Notes: a model not told the origin generated them from the letters alone. A stretch of 5,881 nt of DNA from an uncultured Pseudomonadota bacterium (GCA_946885905.1 CAMPHL010000187.1:1-5881); one strand, 5' to 3'. Shown: positions 1 through 5,881, counted from the stretch's first letter. Made by a program: numbers and translations.

Positions 1-154
1 GGTCGAGGCGGCGCTGGCGAAAAGCTTCACGGCCGACGCCGCCACGGGCGCGAAGGTCGACGCCAAGGGACTCAACAGCGACCTTCACGGCTCGCCCGAG
101 TACCGCGCCAACCTGATCGGCGTGATGGCGGCCCGCGCGGTCGCCATGGCCTGA
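1..154 (+). CDS. coxM: FAD-binding medium subunit (CoxM-type) of a molybdenum hydroxylase, C-terminal fragment
   Basis: Only the last 50 codons are in the window (reading frame from base 2, TGA stop at 152-154). The visible tail ends in a segment reading LNSDLHGSPEYRANLIGVM followed by an Ala/Arg-rich helix. This is the typical end of the C-terminal domain of the FAD subunit in CO dehydrogenase/xanthine dehydrogenase-family enzymes. In that family this subunit carries FAD and passes electrons from the [2Fe-2S] small subunit to the final acceptor; the complex is cytoplasmic or membrane-docked. The match rests on a short tail. It is strongly supported by the coxD, coxE and coxG genes that follow 11 bp downstream in the same direction. 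Whether the enzyme oxidises CO or another substrate cannot be decided here, because the large subunit with its active-site loop is outside the window. Confidence 0.8.
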   Translation, partial: VEAALAKSFTADAATGAKVDAKGLNSDLHGSPEYRANLIGVMAARAVAMA

Positions 155-165
155 CCCTGGCAGAG

Positions 166-1077
166 GTGGTCGAAAAGCCCGCGAGCGTCGACGCGACCGC
201 GTCGCTCCTCGCGGGCGAGGGCTACGTGGCCGACCGGCGCCTCGCGACCGCCGTCTTCCTGGCGCTGAAACTGTCGCGCCCGCTCTTCCTCGAAGGCGAG
301 GCGGGCGTGGGCAAGACCGAGGTGGCGAAGGTCCTCGCTTCCGGGTTGAAGCGTCCGCTCGTACGCCTGCAATGCTACGAAGGGCTCGACACCGCGGCCG
401 CCCTGTACGAGTGGAACTACCCGCGGCAGATGATCGAGATCCGCCTGGCCGAGGCTTCGGGCAACGTGGACAAGGCGGCCCTCTCCGGCGAGATCTTCAC
501 CGAGCGGTTCCTGCTCAAGCGTCCGCTGCTGCAGGCCCTCGCACCCGACGACGGCGTGGCGCCCGTGCTGCTCATCGACGAGCTCGACCGCACCGACGAG
601 CCGTTCGAGGCCTACCTCCTCGAGGTGCTCTCCGAGTACCAGGTGACGATCCCCGAGCTTGGGCCGGTGCGCGCGAAGGAGCCGCCGCTCGTGGTCATCA
701 CCTCGAACCGCACGCGCGAGATCCACGACGCGATCAAGCGGCGCTGCCTCTACCACTGGGTGGATTTTCCGGACGCGGAGCGCGAGCTCGAGATCGTTCG
801 GCGCAAATGCCCGCGCGCATCCGCCTCGCTTGCGCGGGAAGTCGTCGCCTTCACCCAGCGCCTGCGCGCCATGGACCTCTTCAAGGCGCCGGGGATCGCC
901 GAGACGCTCGACTGGGCCGAGGCGCTGATCGCTCTGGACCGCGTGGCGCTCGATCCGCAGACCGTCGCCGACACGCTCGGCGCGCTCGTCAAGTACCAGG
1001 ACGACCTCGCAACGCTCACGCCGGAGGTCACGGCGCGCCTGGTCGAGGAGTCCCGGCGCGAAGCCGTGGGGTCGTGA
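166..1077 (+). CDS. coxD: CoxD-type AAA+ ATPase (MoxR family), Mo-hydroxylase maturation chaperone
   Basis: The product is 303 aa, full length for CoxD. Walker A is GEAGVGKT at residues 44-51. Walker B is VLLIDELDR at about 134-142. The sensor-1 region is VVITSNRTRE at about 176-185 (Asn181), and a conserved IKRRCLYHW segment follows at about 190-198. In Oligotropha carboxidovorans CoxD is an AAA+ chaperone needed to build the sulfur- and copper-containing Mo active site of CO dehydrogenase; MoxR ATPases generally work with a VWA partner, and coxE is next door. The GTG at 166 was chosen because homologues have a similar stretch before the conserved GYVADRRLAT segment. Only the purine-rich AGAG directly before it could serve as a ribosome site. 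A GTG at 226 (residue 21) has a better-spaced GAGGG upstream and is the alternative start. The gene lies 11 bp after the coxM stop and its stop overlaps the coxE start, so translation is probably coupled. Confidence 0.92.
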   Translation: MVEKPASVDATASLLAGEGYVADRRLATAVFLALKLSRPLFLEGEAGVGKTEVAKVLASGLKRPLVRLQCYEGLDTAAALYEWNYPRQMIEIRLAEASGNVDKAALSGEIFTERFLLKRPLLQALAPDDGVAPVLLIDELDRTDEPFEAYLLEVLSEYQVTIPELGPVRAKEPPLVVITSNRTREIHDAIKRRCLYHWVDFPDAERELEIVRRKCPRASASLAREVVAFTQRLRAMDLFKAPGIAETLDWAEALIALDRVALDPQTVADTLGALVKYQDDLATLTPEVTARLVEESRREAVGS

Positions 1078-2285
1078 GCGCGCCGCCGCCGCGTGCGGCC
1101 GCCGGCGGCCATCTCGCCGGGAACGTGCTGCATTTCGTGCGCGTGCTGCGCGCCGCCGGCCTGGCGCTGGGGCCGGCGAAGGTGCTCGATGCGCTCGCCG
1201 CGGTCGAAGCTACCGGCATCGACAACCGCGAGGATTTCCGCGCGGCGCTCTGCGCGGTGCTCGTCTCGCGGCGCGACCAGGTGGAAATCTTCGACCAGGC
1301 CTTCGATCTCTTCTGGCGCCATCCACGGCTGGTGGAGAAGATGATCGCCGCCCTGCTTCCGCGCGTACATTCGCGCGCGGGAACGCCTCCACCGCCCGCG
1401 ATCCCCGAACGCCTCGCGCAGGCGATGCTGGGCGGGCACGCCGCGCGCCGCCCTGAGGGCGAACGCGAGCTCGAGCTCGATGCGGCCTTCACGTTCTCGC
1501 CCCGCGAGGTGCTGCAACGCAAGGACTTCGCGAGCATGGGCGCCGAAGAGCTGGCGCAGGTTCGCGCGATGCTTGCGCGCCTGAAGCTTCCCCTGCCCCG
1601 ACGGCCGGTGCGGCGCACCGAGCCCGCCCATCGCGGGCATGTCGTCGACTTGCGGGCGACACTTCGCGGGATGTCGGGCGCTGCGGGGATGGCCGCGCCG
1701 CTTCGGCTGCGGGCGCGCCGCCGCGAGACGCCTGCGCTCGTGGTGCTCTGCGACATCTCGGGCTCGATGGAACGCTACTCGCGCATGCTGCTGCACTTCC
1801 TCCATGCGGTGACCAACGACCGGCATCGCGTGCACGTCCTTGTGTTCGGCACGCGGCTCACCAACATCACGCGACACCTCAAGCATCGCGACGTGGACGT
1901 GGCCCTCGCGCGGGTCGCGCACGTCGTGGTCGACTGGGCGGGCGGCACGCGCATCGGCGCGGCCCTCGCGACCTTCAACCGCCGCTGGTCGCGCCGGCTT
2001 CTCGCCCGCAATGCGGTCGTGCTCCTGATCAGCGACGGACTCGACGCGGACGCGGGCGAAGGCGTGGGCTTCGAAATGGAGCGGCTGTCGAAGTCGTGCT
2101 CCCGCCTGGCGTGGCTGAACCCGCTCCTGGGCTACGCGCGCTTCGAGCCGCGCGCCGCCGGCGTGCGCGCGATGCTTCCGCACGTCGACGACTTCCTTCC
2201 CGTGCACAACCTCCGGTCGCTCCAGCAGCTTGCCGCCGCGTTCGCGGGGAGCAGCTCGCGCTTCGCGACGATGAAGCCGGAGTAG
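1074..2285 (+). CDS. coxE: CoxE-type VWA domain protein, partner of CoxD
   Basis: The product is 403 aa, close to the usual CoxE length. The GTG start (1074-1076) shares bases with the coxD stop (TGA 1075-1077), a GTGA overlap typical of coupled translation. No good Shine-Dalgarno sequence precedes it. A conserved N-terminal helical region (about residues 12-90, containing RRDQVEIFDQAFDLFW) is followed by a Pro/Arg-rich linker and a C-terminal von Willebrand factor A domain from about residue 222. The metal-ion-dependent adhesion site is intact: DISGS at 227-231, Thr292 in GGTRIG, and Asp321 in ISDGLD. In CO dehydrogenase clusters CoxE acts with CoxD in cofactor maturation, by analogy with other MoxR/VWA pairs in which the VWA protein links the ATPase to its client. 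The location is probably cytoplasmic or membrane-associated, as I see no signal peptide or transmembrane segment. The overlap with coxD implies balanced production of the two partners. Confidence 0.9.
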   Translation: MSAPPPRAAAGGHLAGNVLHFVRVLRAAGLALGPAKVLDALAAVEATGIDNREDFRAALCAVLVSRRDQVEIFDQAFDLFWRHPRLVEKMIAALLPRVHSRAGTPPPPAIPERLAQAMLGGHAARRPEGERELELDAAFTFSPREVLQRKDFASMGAEELAQVRAMLARLKLPLPRRPVRRTEPAHRGHVVDLRATLRGMSGAAGMAAPLRLRARRRETPALVVLCDISGSMERYSRMLLHFLHAVTNDRHRVHVLVFGTRLTNITRHLKHRDVDVALARVAHVVVDWAGGTRIGAALATFNRRWSRRLLARNAVVLLISDGLDADAGEGVGFEMERLSKSCSRLAWLNPLLGYARFEPRAAGVRAMLPHVDDFLPVHNLRSLQQLAAAFAGSSSRFATMKPE

Positions 2286-2311
2286 CTCGCGCAGCGGGTA
2301 GACTGCCCGGC

Positions 2312-2860
2312 ATGGAGATGTCCGGCACGCGCTTGATCGCGGCGCAGCCCCAGGCGGTATGGGAAGCGCTGAACGATCCGCAGGTCCTCGAGGCCTGCAT
2401 CCTGGGCTGCGAGTCGTTCACGCGCGAATCCGATGGGAACTGGCGCGCGGTGGTCGCTGCCAAGGTCGGCCCCGTCTCCGCGCGATTCACCGGGACGATG
2501 GAGATGGCCGACGTCGTGGCGCCCACGAGCTATACGCTGCGCTTCAAGGGCCAGGGCGGCGCCGCGGGATTCGCGCAAGGCGAGGCGCGCGTGGCGCTCG
2601 CGCCCGCGCCTGCAGGAACGTCGCTCGCATACACCGCGCGGGCGCAGGTCGGGGGCAAGCTCGCGCAGATCGGCTCGCGGCTCATCGACGGCGCGGCGGC
2701 CAAGCTGGCCGATGATTTCTTCGGGCGGTTCGCCGCGCGCTTCGCCCCGGGCCCGGGCGCGGAAGTAGCATCCCCGTCCGGCACGCCGCCGGCGCACTTG
2801 CCGGTGTGGCTCGTGGTCGTGGCGATCGCCACTATCGCGGTGACCGCCTGCCTCCTATAA
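2312..2860 (+). CDS. coxG: CoxG-type SRPBCC protein with C-terminal membrane anchor
   Basis: The product is 182 aa from the ATG at 2312; the reading frame stays open upstream, but that part overlaps coxE and does not resemble the family. The start gives the family opening MEMSGTRLIAAQPQAVW. Residues 2-145 form the SRPBCC (START-like) fold, with family signatures ALNDPQVLEACILGCES at 19-35 and QVGGKLAQIGSRLIDG at 112-127, then ADDFFGRF at 133-140. A Pro/Gly-rich linker (146-162) leads to a single hydrophobic segment (163-182) ending at the C-terminus, as in a tail anchor. CoxG is known to tether CO dehydrogenase to the cytoplasmic membrane. Recent work on mycobacterial CoxG proposes that it extracts quinone from the membrane to accept the enzyme's electrons. 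The gene is 26 bp after coxE and closes the cox module. An in-frame ATG at 2318 is a possible alternative start. The usual Pro of the CIPGC motif is Leu31 here. Confidence 0.88.
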   Translation: MEMSGTRLIAAQPQAVWEALNDPQVLEACILGCESFTRESDGNWRAVVAAKVGPVSARFTGTMEMADVVAPTSYTLRFKGQGGAAGFAQGEARVALAPAPAGTSLAYTARAQVGGKLAQIGSRLIDGAAAKLADDFFGRFAARFAPGPGAEVASPSGTPPAHLPVWLVVVAIATIAVTACLL

Positions 2861-2861
2861 T
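2856..2861 (+). promoter_or_regulatory. Candidate -10 box (TATAAT) for the exported-protein/hutH unit
   Basis: A perfect TATAAT stands out in very GC-rich DNA and overlaps the coxG stop codon (TAA 2858-2860). Transcription would start near 2867-2869, leaving a leader of about 27 nt before the ATG at 2895. No sequence close to TTGACA lies 16-18 bp upstream (that area reads ctatcgcg) and there is no extended -10 TG. The promoter would therefore be weak or activator-dependent, if real. Confidence 0.4.
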
Positions 2862-2881
2862 TCGCATCGCCCCAACCTGCC

Positions 2882-2886
2882 AGGGA
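2882..2886 (+). promoter_or_regulatory. Ribosome binding site of the exported-protein gene
   Basis: AGGGA lies 8 nt before the ATG at 2895 and is the clearest Shine-Dalgarno sequence in the window. It fixes this start, which also gives a canonical signal peptide. It may serve the downstream hutH indirectly, because hutH has no good site of its own and begins at the stop codon of this gene. Confidence 0.6.
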
Positions 2887-2894
2887 TTGAAACC

Positions 2895-3356
2895 ATGAAG
2901 AAGACCCTCGCCCTCCTCGCTTTCGCGGCTTTTTCGGCCACGGCGCTCGCCGCTCCGCCGGAGGCCTGCGAGATCCTGAAGCCGGAAGACATCAACCCGA
3001 TCGCGGTGAGCAAGGTCGAGCGCGTGCAGAAGCAGAAGTCCGGGAATCCGACCCAGTGCGGGTTCCTCGATTCGCGCAAGGCATCCGTCCTGGTGCTGTC
3101 GATCCGGGAGGTGCGGTACGCGGTGAAGGACGAGCTGCACGAGGAGAAGAGCCAGCTCGAGAAGATCTACAAGACCCGGGCCAAGCAGCTCGACACCATC
3201 GGCGAGGGCGGCTACTGGAGCCCGGCGAACAAGCAGCTCGGCTTTCGCAAGGGCAAGATGATCGTGAACGTGACCTTCTCCCTCAGGGAGAACCAGTCCG
3301 AAGTCGATACCTCGCAGATCGCCCGCATCGTCGAGTCGCGCCTGCCGAAGCAGTAA
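2895..3356 (+). CDS. Small exported protein of unknown function
   Basis: The product is 153 aa. Residues 1-19 are a Sec signal peptide: MKK, then a hydrophobic stretch, then ATALA with predicted signal peptidase I cleavage before Ala20. There is no lipobox Cys, so the protein should be soluble in the periplasm. The mature part (about 134 aa) is rich in Lys and charged residues and has only two cysteines, Cys25 (PPEACEIL) and Cys55 (NPTQCGF), which could form a disulfide. A later GEGGYWSPANKQLGFRKGK segment (about 103-121) recalls the pattern of small DUF3558-like secreted proteins (early Cys-Glu-Ile-Leu, a second Cys, a Gly-x-x-Tyr-Trp turn, then a strand with Lys-Gly). That resemblance is weak and from memory, so no family is assigned. 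The gene begins 34 bp after coxG with a good ribosome site, and its TAA stop directly abuts the hutH start in the same frame. No functional link to histidine breakdown or to the cox module is known to me. Confidence 0.8.
   Translation: MKKTLALLAFAAFSATALAAPPEACEILKPEDINPIAVSKVERVQKQKSGNPTQCGFLDSRKASVLVLSIREVRYAVKDELHEEKSQLEKIYKTRAKQLDTIGEGGYWSPANKQLGFRKGKMIVNVTFSLRENQSEVDTSQIARIVESRLPKQ
3276..3292. repeat. 17-bp perfect inverted repeat inside the exported-protein gene
   Basis: TTCTCCCT and AGGGAGAA are exact reverse complements around a single central C. The repeat lies about 65 bp before the hutH start. As RNA it could form a 7-bp stem with a 3-nt loop; as DNA it could be a dyad protein site. 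It lies in codons for a FSLREN stretch and has no U-tract after it, so it is not a terminator. It does not resemble the AT-rich HutC operator. Chance occurrence is plausible. Confidence 0.35.
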
Positions 3357-4871
3357 GTGCTGCTCGCCCCGGGCCGCCTCGGCCTCGAGGAGCTCCACGC
3401 CTTCTCGCACGGCATCGAGCCCCTGGAGCTCGATGCCGCGACGCGCGCCGGGCTCGAGCGTGGAGCCGCCGCGGTCGCGAGGATCGTGGCTGCCGGCGCG
3501 CCGGTCTACGGCATCAACACCGGCTTCGGCAAGCTCGCGCAGACCCACATCCCCGACGACCAGCTGGAGCTCCTCCAGCGCAACCTCGTGCTCTCGCACA
3601 GCGTGGGCGTGGGCGCCCTGCTCTCCGACGAGGTCGTGCGGCTGGTGATGCTGCTCAAGATCGCGAGCCTAGCGCGCGGCTACTCGGGCGTGAGGCCCCG
3701 GGTGGTCGACGCGATGGTGGCGCTGCTCGACGCACACGTCTATCCATGCATCCCATCGAAGGGCTCGGTGGGCGCCTCGGGGGACCTTGCACCGCTCGCG
3801 CACCTGTCGGCCGTGCTGCTCGGGCTGGGCGAGGTGCGGCATGAGGGCCGCGTGAAGCCTGCGCTCGAGGGGTTGAAGGCCGCCGGGCTCGAGCCGCTCA
3901 CGCTCGGGCCCAAGGAGGGCCTCGCGCTGCTGAACGGCACGCAGGTCTCGACCGCCCTCGCGCTCCATGGGCTTTTCGCCGCGCGCAACCTGTACTCGGC
4001 GGCGCTCGTCGCGGGCGCGATGTCCGTCGACGCCGCGATGGGCAGCGACACGCCGTTCGATGCGCGCATCCACGAATTGCGCGGGCACCCCGGCCAGGTC
4101 GCCGCCGCCGCGAGCTACCGCAAGCTCCTCGCCGGCAGCGGCATCCGCGCCTCGCACCTCACCGGCGACGACAAGGTGCAGGACCCGTATTCCCTGCGCT
4201 GCCAGCCGCAGGTCATGGGCGCGTGCCTCGATGCGATGCAGTACGCCGAGCGCGTGCTGATGATCGAGGCGAACGGCGTGACCGACAACCCGCTGGTCTT
4301 TCCCGACACCGGCGAGTCGCTCTCGGGCGGCAACTTCCATGCCGAGCCGGTCGCGCTTGCGGCCGACCACCTGGCGCTCGCGATCGCGGAGATCGGCGCG
4401 CTCTCGGAGCGCCGCATCGCGCTGCTCATCGATGCCTCGATCAGCGGCCTGCCGCCGTTCCTCACCTCGGCCTCGGGCGTGAACTCGGGCTTCATGATCG
4501 CCCACGTGACCGCGGCGGCGCTGGCTTCCGAGAACAAGTCGCTGGCGCATCCGGCGAGCGTGGATTCGCTGCCCACCTCGGCCAACCAGGAAGACCACGT
4601 CTCGATGGCGACCTTCGCCGCGCGGCGCCTTTCGGACATGGCGGACAACACCGCCGCCATCGTGGCGATCGAGCTGCTCGCGGCGGGCCAGGGCATCGAC
4701 TTCCGCCGGCCGCTGCGCAGCTCCGCCCCGCTCGAGGAAGCCCACGCGATGATCCGCAAGGTGGCTCCCCATCTCGACGGCGACCGCTACCTCGCGCTCG
4801 ACATCGAAGCGGTGACGCCGCTCGTGCGCAACGGCGCCTTTGGCTCGATTACCGCATCGTTTCCGGCCTAG
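3357..4871 (+). CDS. hutH: Histidine ammonia-lyase
   Basis: The product is 504 aa, full length for HutH. It deaminates L-histidine to trans-urocanate and ammonia, the first step of histidine degradation, in the cytoplasm. The cofactor-forming triad Ala140-Ser141-Gly142 (in [15 protein letters not shown]) cyclises to the MIO electrophile. The residues matching the Pseudomonas putida active site all sit at a constant offset of -2: Tyr51, His81, Asn193, Gln275, Tyr278, Arg281, Phe327 and Glu412. The conserved His81 and Glu412 favour histidine over tyrosine or phenylalanine as substrate. The GTG start at 3357 immediately follows the TAA of the exported-protein gene. It gives the usual N-terminus ([13 protein letters not shown]), and no strong Shine-Dalgarno sequence precedes it, so reinitiation after the upstream gene is likely. 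No hutU, hutI, hutG or hutC lies in the window, and the next genes converge from the other strand, so hutH ends its unit. Confidence 0.96.
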   Translation: MLLAPGRLGLEELHAFSHGIEPLELDAATRAGLERGAAAVARIVAAGAPVYGINTGFGKLAQTHIPDDQLELLQRNLVLSHSVGVGALLSDEVVRLVMLLKIASLARGYSGVRPRVVDAMVALLDAHVYPCIPSKGSVGASGDLAPLAHLSAVLLGLGEVRHEGRVKPALEGLKAAGLEPLTLGPKEGLALLNGTQVSTALALHGLFAARNLYSAALVAGAMSVDAAMGSDTPFDARIHELRGHPGQVAAAASYRKLLAGSGIRASHLTGDDKVQDPYSLRCQPQVMGACLDAMQYAERVLMIEANGVTDNPLVFPDTGESLSGGNFHAEPVALAADHLALAIAEIGALSERRIALLIDASISGLPPFLTSASGVNSGFMIAHVTAAALASENKSLAHPASVDSLPTSANQEDHVSMATFAARRLSDMADNTAAIVAIELLAAGQGIDFRRPLRSSAPLEEAHAMIRKVAPHLDGDRYLALDIEAVTPLVRNGAFGSITASFPA

Positions 4872-4880
4872 CCGCTTTCG

Positions 4881-5435
4881 CTAGCTCGTGCGAGGTTTCT
4901 TCGGCGTCGACCATTTCCCCGGACGGCCGCGGGCGAGGACGACGTCCATGAAGCGGTCGACCAGCACCCAGGCCAGCAGGAACAGCAGCCAGGTGGAAAC
5001 GCCCACGGCGAAGGCGAAGAGCAGCGCCTCCCCCGTGAGGCTCATCGCCGGCACGAAGGCGTCCCAGGTCGCCTTCGCGACCGTCGCGTCGCCGCTTCTC
5101 GCGAGGTATACGAGCTGGCCGTAGAAGTCGGTATCGAGCGCCGCGAGGCTCGCCCTCAGTTGCGCCACGGCCTCGACCAGGGTCTGGATGGCGGTGCCTT
5201 CGGCGCGGAAGGTGGGATCGGTGCTCGCCAGGTGGTGCTTGATGAGCCGCTGGATGTCGCCGCCGTGGAAACGGTTGGCGATGTCCTGGAAGAGCGCCAG
5301 GTCCTTGGCTGCCTGGTCGAGCATGCCGCCCAGGCGCTGCCGGTACTGCGCGATGAAGCTGGGCACGCACCCGGCCGCGAGGATCGCGACGACGAGCACG
5401 ATCCGGTCGAGGATGCCGCGCAGGACGAGGCCCAT
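4881..5435 (-). CDS. DUF2937-family inner-membrane protein
   Basis: The product is 184 aa, with two hydrophobic segments at about residues 8-24 and 136-158 and a soluble, mostly helical stretch of about 110 residues between them. The N-terminal pattern, with VPSFIAQYRQRLGG (24-37) after the first membrane segment and then a helix beginning MLDQAAKDLALFQ, matches DUF2937, a proteobacterial family of unknown function with this size and two-TM layout. The central region is probably periplasmic and possibly coiled-coil, though topology is not proven. The C-terminal tail (about 165-184) is basic. The ATG at 5435 lies 5 bp after the stop of the DUF72 gene on the same strand. No Shine-Dalgarno sequence is visible, so translation is probably coupled to that gene. 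Its stop codon faces the hutH stop across 9 bp. Function unknown; the family name is from pattern recognition. Confidence 0.78.
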   Translation of the reverse strand: MGLVLRGILDRIVLVVAILAAGCVPSFIAQYRQRLGGMLDQAAKDLALFQDIANRFHGGDIQRLIKHHLASTDPTFRAEGTAIQTLVEAVAQLRASLAALDTDFYGQLVYLARSGDATVAKATWDAFVPAMSLTGEALLFAFAVGVSTWLLFLLAWVLVDRFMDVVLARGRPGKWSTPKKPRTS

Positions 5436-5440
5436 GAGGA

Positions 5441-5881
5441 CTACAGTCTATCGATCAAACGCCGCGCGTCGAAAGGGGCATGGACCTTGGCATCGTTGTC
5501 GAAATAGCAGTAGACATCGCCGCGGCGCCGCCAACCGCGGATCTTCTGCGCCCAGCGATCCAGCGCCTCGTCGCCGTAGCCGCTCACGTAGAGCTCGATG
5601 TCGCCGTGCAGGCGCAGGTACATGAAGTCGGTGGTGACCTCCTCCATGTGCGGAAACCTGCCCGCGGTGTCCGCCACGACGAGGGCCACGCGCTGGCGCC
5701 GGAGCATGGCGAGGAACTGGTCGTCGATGAAGCTGCCGTGGCGGATCTCGACGGCGTGGCGCAGCACGCCGCGCGCGGCCGCCTTCAGCCGGCTGCGCCC
5801 ACGCATGCGCGCGTCGCGGCGGCGCGCGAGCGCCTCGGCGGCGTCCGTGTCGCGCGGCAGCATGTCGAGGAAGGCCTCGAG
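5441..5881 (-). CDS. DUF72 (YecE-like) family protein, C-terminal part
   Basis: The frame is open to the window edge, so the N-terminus is missing. The first in-frame ATG visible (5863) is internal, because the codons before it (LEAFLD) continue the family pattern. The visible 146 residues are roughly the second half of a protein normally about 240-300 aa long. Family features in order are RHAVEIRHGSF (window residues 41-51), a VVADTAGRFP strand-loop, FMYLRLHG, and near the end DVYCYFDNDAKVHAPFDA. DUF72 proteins such as E. coli YecE adopt a TIM-barrel-like fold and have no firmly established biochemical role. The gene is the upstream member of a two-gene - strand unit with the DUF2937 gene, 5 bp apart. 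Its promoter lies outside the window. Confidence 0.88.
   Translation of the reverse strand, partial: LEAFLDMLPRDTDAAEALARRRDARMRGRSRLKAAARGVLRHAVEIRHGSFIDDQFLAMLRRQRVALVVADTAGRFPHMEEVTTDFMYLRLHGDIELYVSGYGDEALDRWAQKIRGWRRRGDVYCYFDNDAKVHAPFDARRLIDRL

Noticed and set aside
372..1073. Extension of the coxE frame upstream, through coxD
   Set aside because: The frame is open, but its translation there is low-complexity Arg/Ala/Pro-rich and overlaps the clearly coding CoxD frame. The GTG at 1074 gives the normal CoxE length.
750..2207. A 485-codon open frame on the - strand opposite coxD and coxE
   Set aside because: It is opposite two well-recognised genes, has an Arg/Ala/His-rich composition typical of GC-rich antisense frames, and shows no family motif.
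2096..2311. Extension of coxG upstream to 2096
   Set aside because: The extra 72 residues overlap the VWA domain of coxE in another frame and do not resemble the SRPBCC family. The ATG at 2312 gives the conserved MEM start.
3669..4772. A 367-codon open frame on the - strand opposite hutH
   Set aside because: It is the antisense shadow of hutH; the composition is Arg/Gly/His-rich and there are no recognisable motifs.
4885..4902. Possible terminator hairpin CTCGTGCGAG followed by a few T residues
   Set aside because: It has a 4-bp stem with a 2-nt loop and a broken T-tract, too weak for an intrinsic terminator, and it lies inside the DUF2937 coding region.
5160..5625. Open frames on the + strand across the DUF2937/DUF72 region
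   Set aside because: They are shadows of the two - strand genes, with no ribosome site or family resemblance.
5441..5863. Treating the ATG at 5863 as the true start of the DUF72 gene
   Set aside because: The frame stays open to the window edge, the codons before the ATG fit the family, and a 140-residue product would lack the N-terminal half of the domain.

Overview
The window comes from a high-GC bacterial chromosome. The codon usage (third positions mostly G/C, frequent GTG starts), the tight gene packing and the protein families (CoxD/E/G, HutH, DUF2937, DUF72) point to a proteobacterium, most likely a betaproteobacterium. This assignment is inference; no taxonomic marker gene is present. 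Every base except short gaps (largest 34 bp) is coding, and I saw no mobile element, CRISPR array, tRNA or rRNA.

Layout. Positions 1-154 hold the last 50 codons of a CoxM-type FAD-binding subunit of a molybdenum hydroxylase of the CO dehydrogenase/xanthine dehydrogenase family. It is followed on the + strand by coxD (166-1077, MoxR-type AAA+ ATPase), coxE (1074-2285, VWA protein, 4-bp overlap with coxD) and coxG (2312-2860, SRPBCC protein with a C-terminal membrane anchor). These four form one apparent transcription unit. CoxD and CoxE are the cofactor-maturation pair for the Mo active site, and CoxG is the membrane-docking/electron-transfer partner. With the medium subunit directly before coxD, the order resembles S-L-M (form II-like) rather than the M-S-L order of classical form I CO dehydrogenases, so CO may not be the substrate.

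A perfect TATAAT overlapping the coxG stop codon may open a second unit: a small exported protein of unknown function (2895-3356), then hutH (3357-4871), encoding histidine ammonia-lyase with every catalytic residue in place. The hutH GTG start directly abuts the TAA stop of the exported-protein gene, and the two are in the same frame. No hutU, hutI or hutC is visible.

From 4881 onward the genes are on the - strand and converge on hutH with a 9-bp gap. They are a DUF72/YecE-family protein (5441-5881, N-terminus outside the window) followed 5 bp later by a two-TM DUF2937 protein (4881-5435).

Overall this is mostly recognisable metabolism. The points worth a second look are the Mo-hydroxylase accessory module, with its form II-like order and a changed CoxG motif, and the zero-gap in-frame junction between the exported-protein gene and hutH. 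I did not find convincing evidence of a wholly new system.
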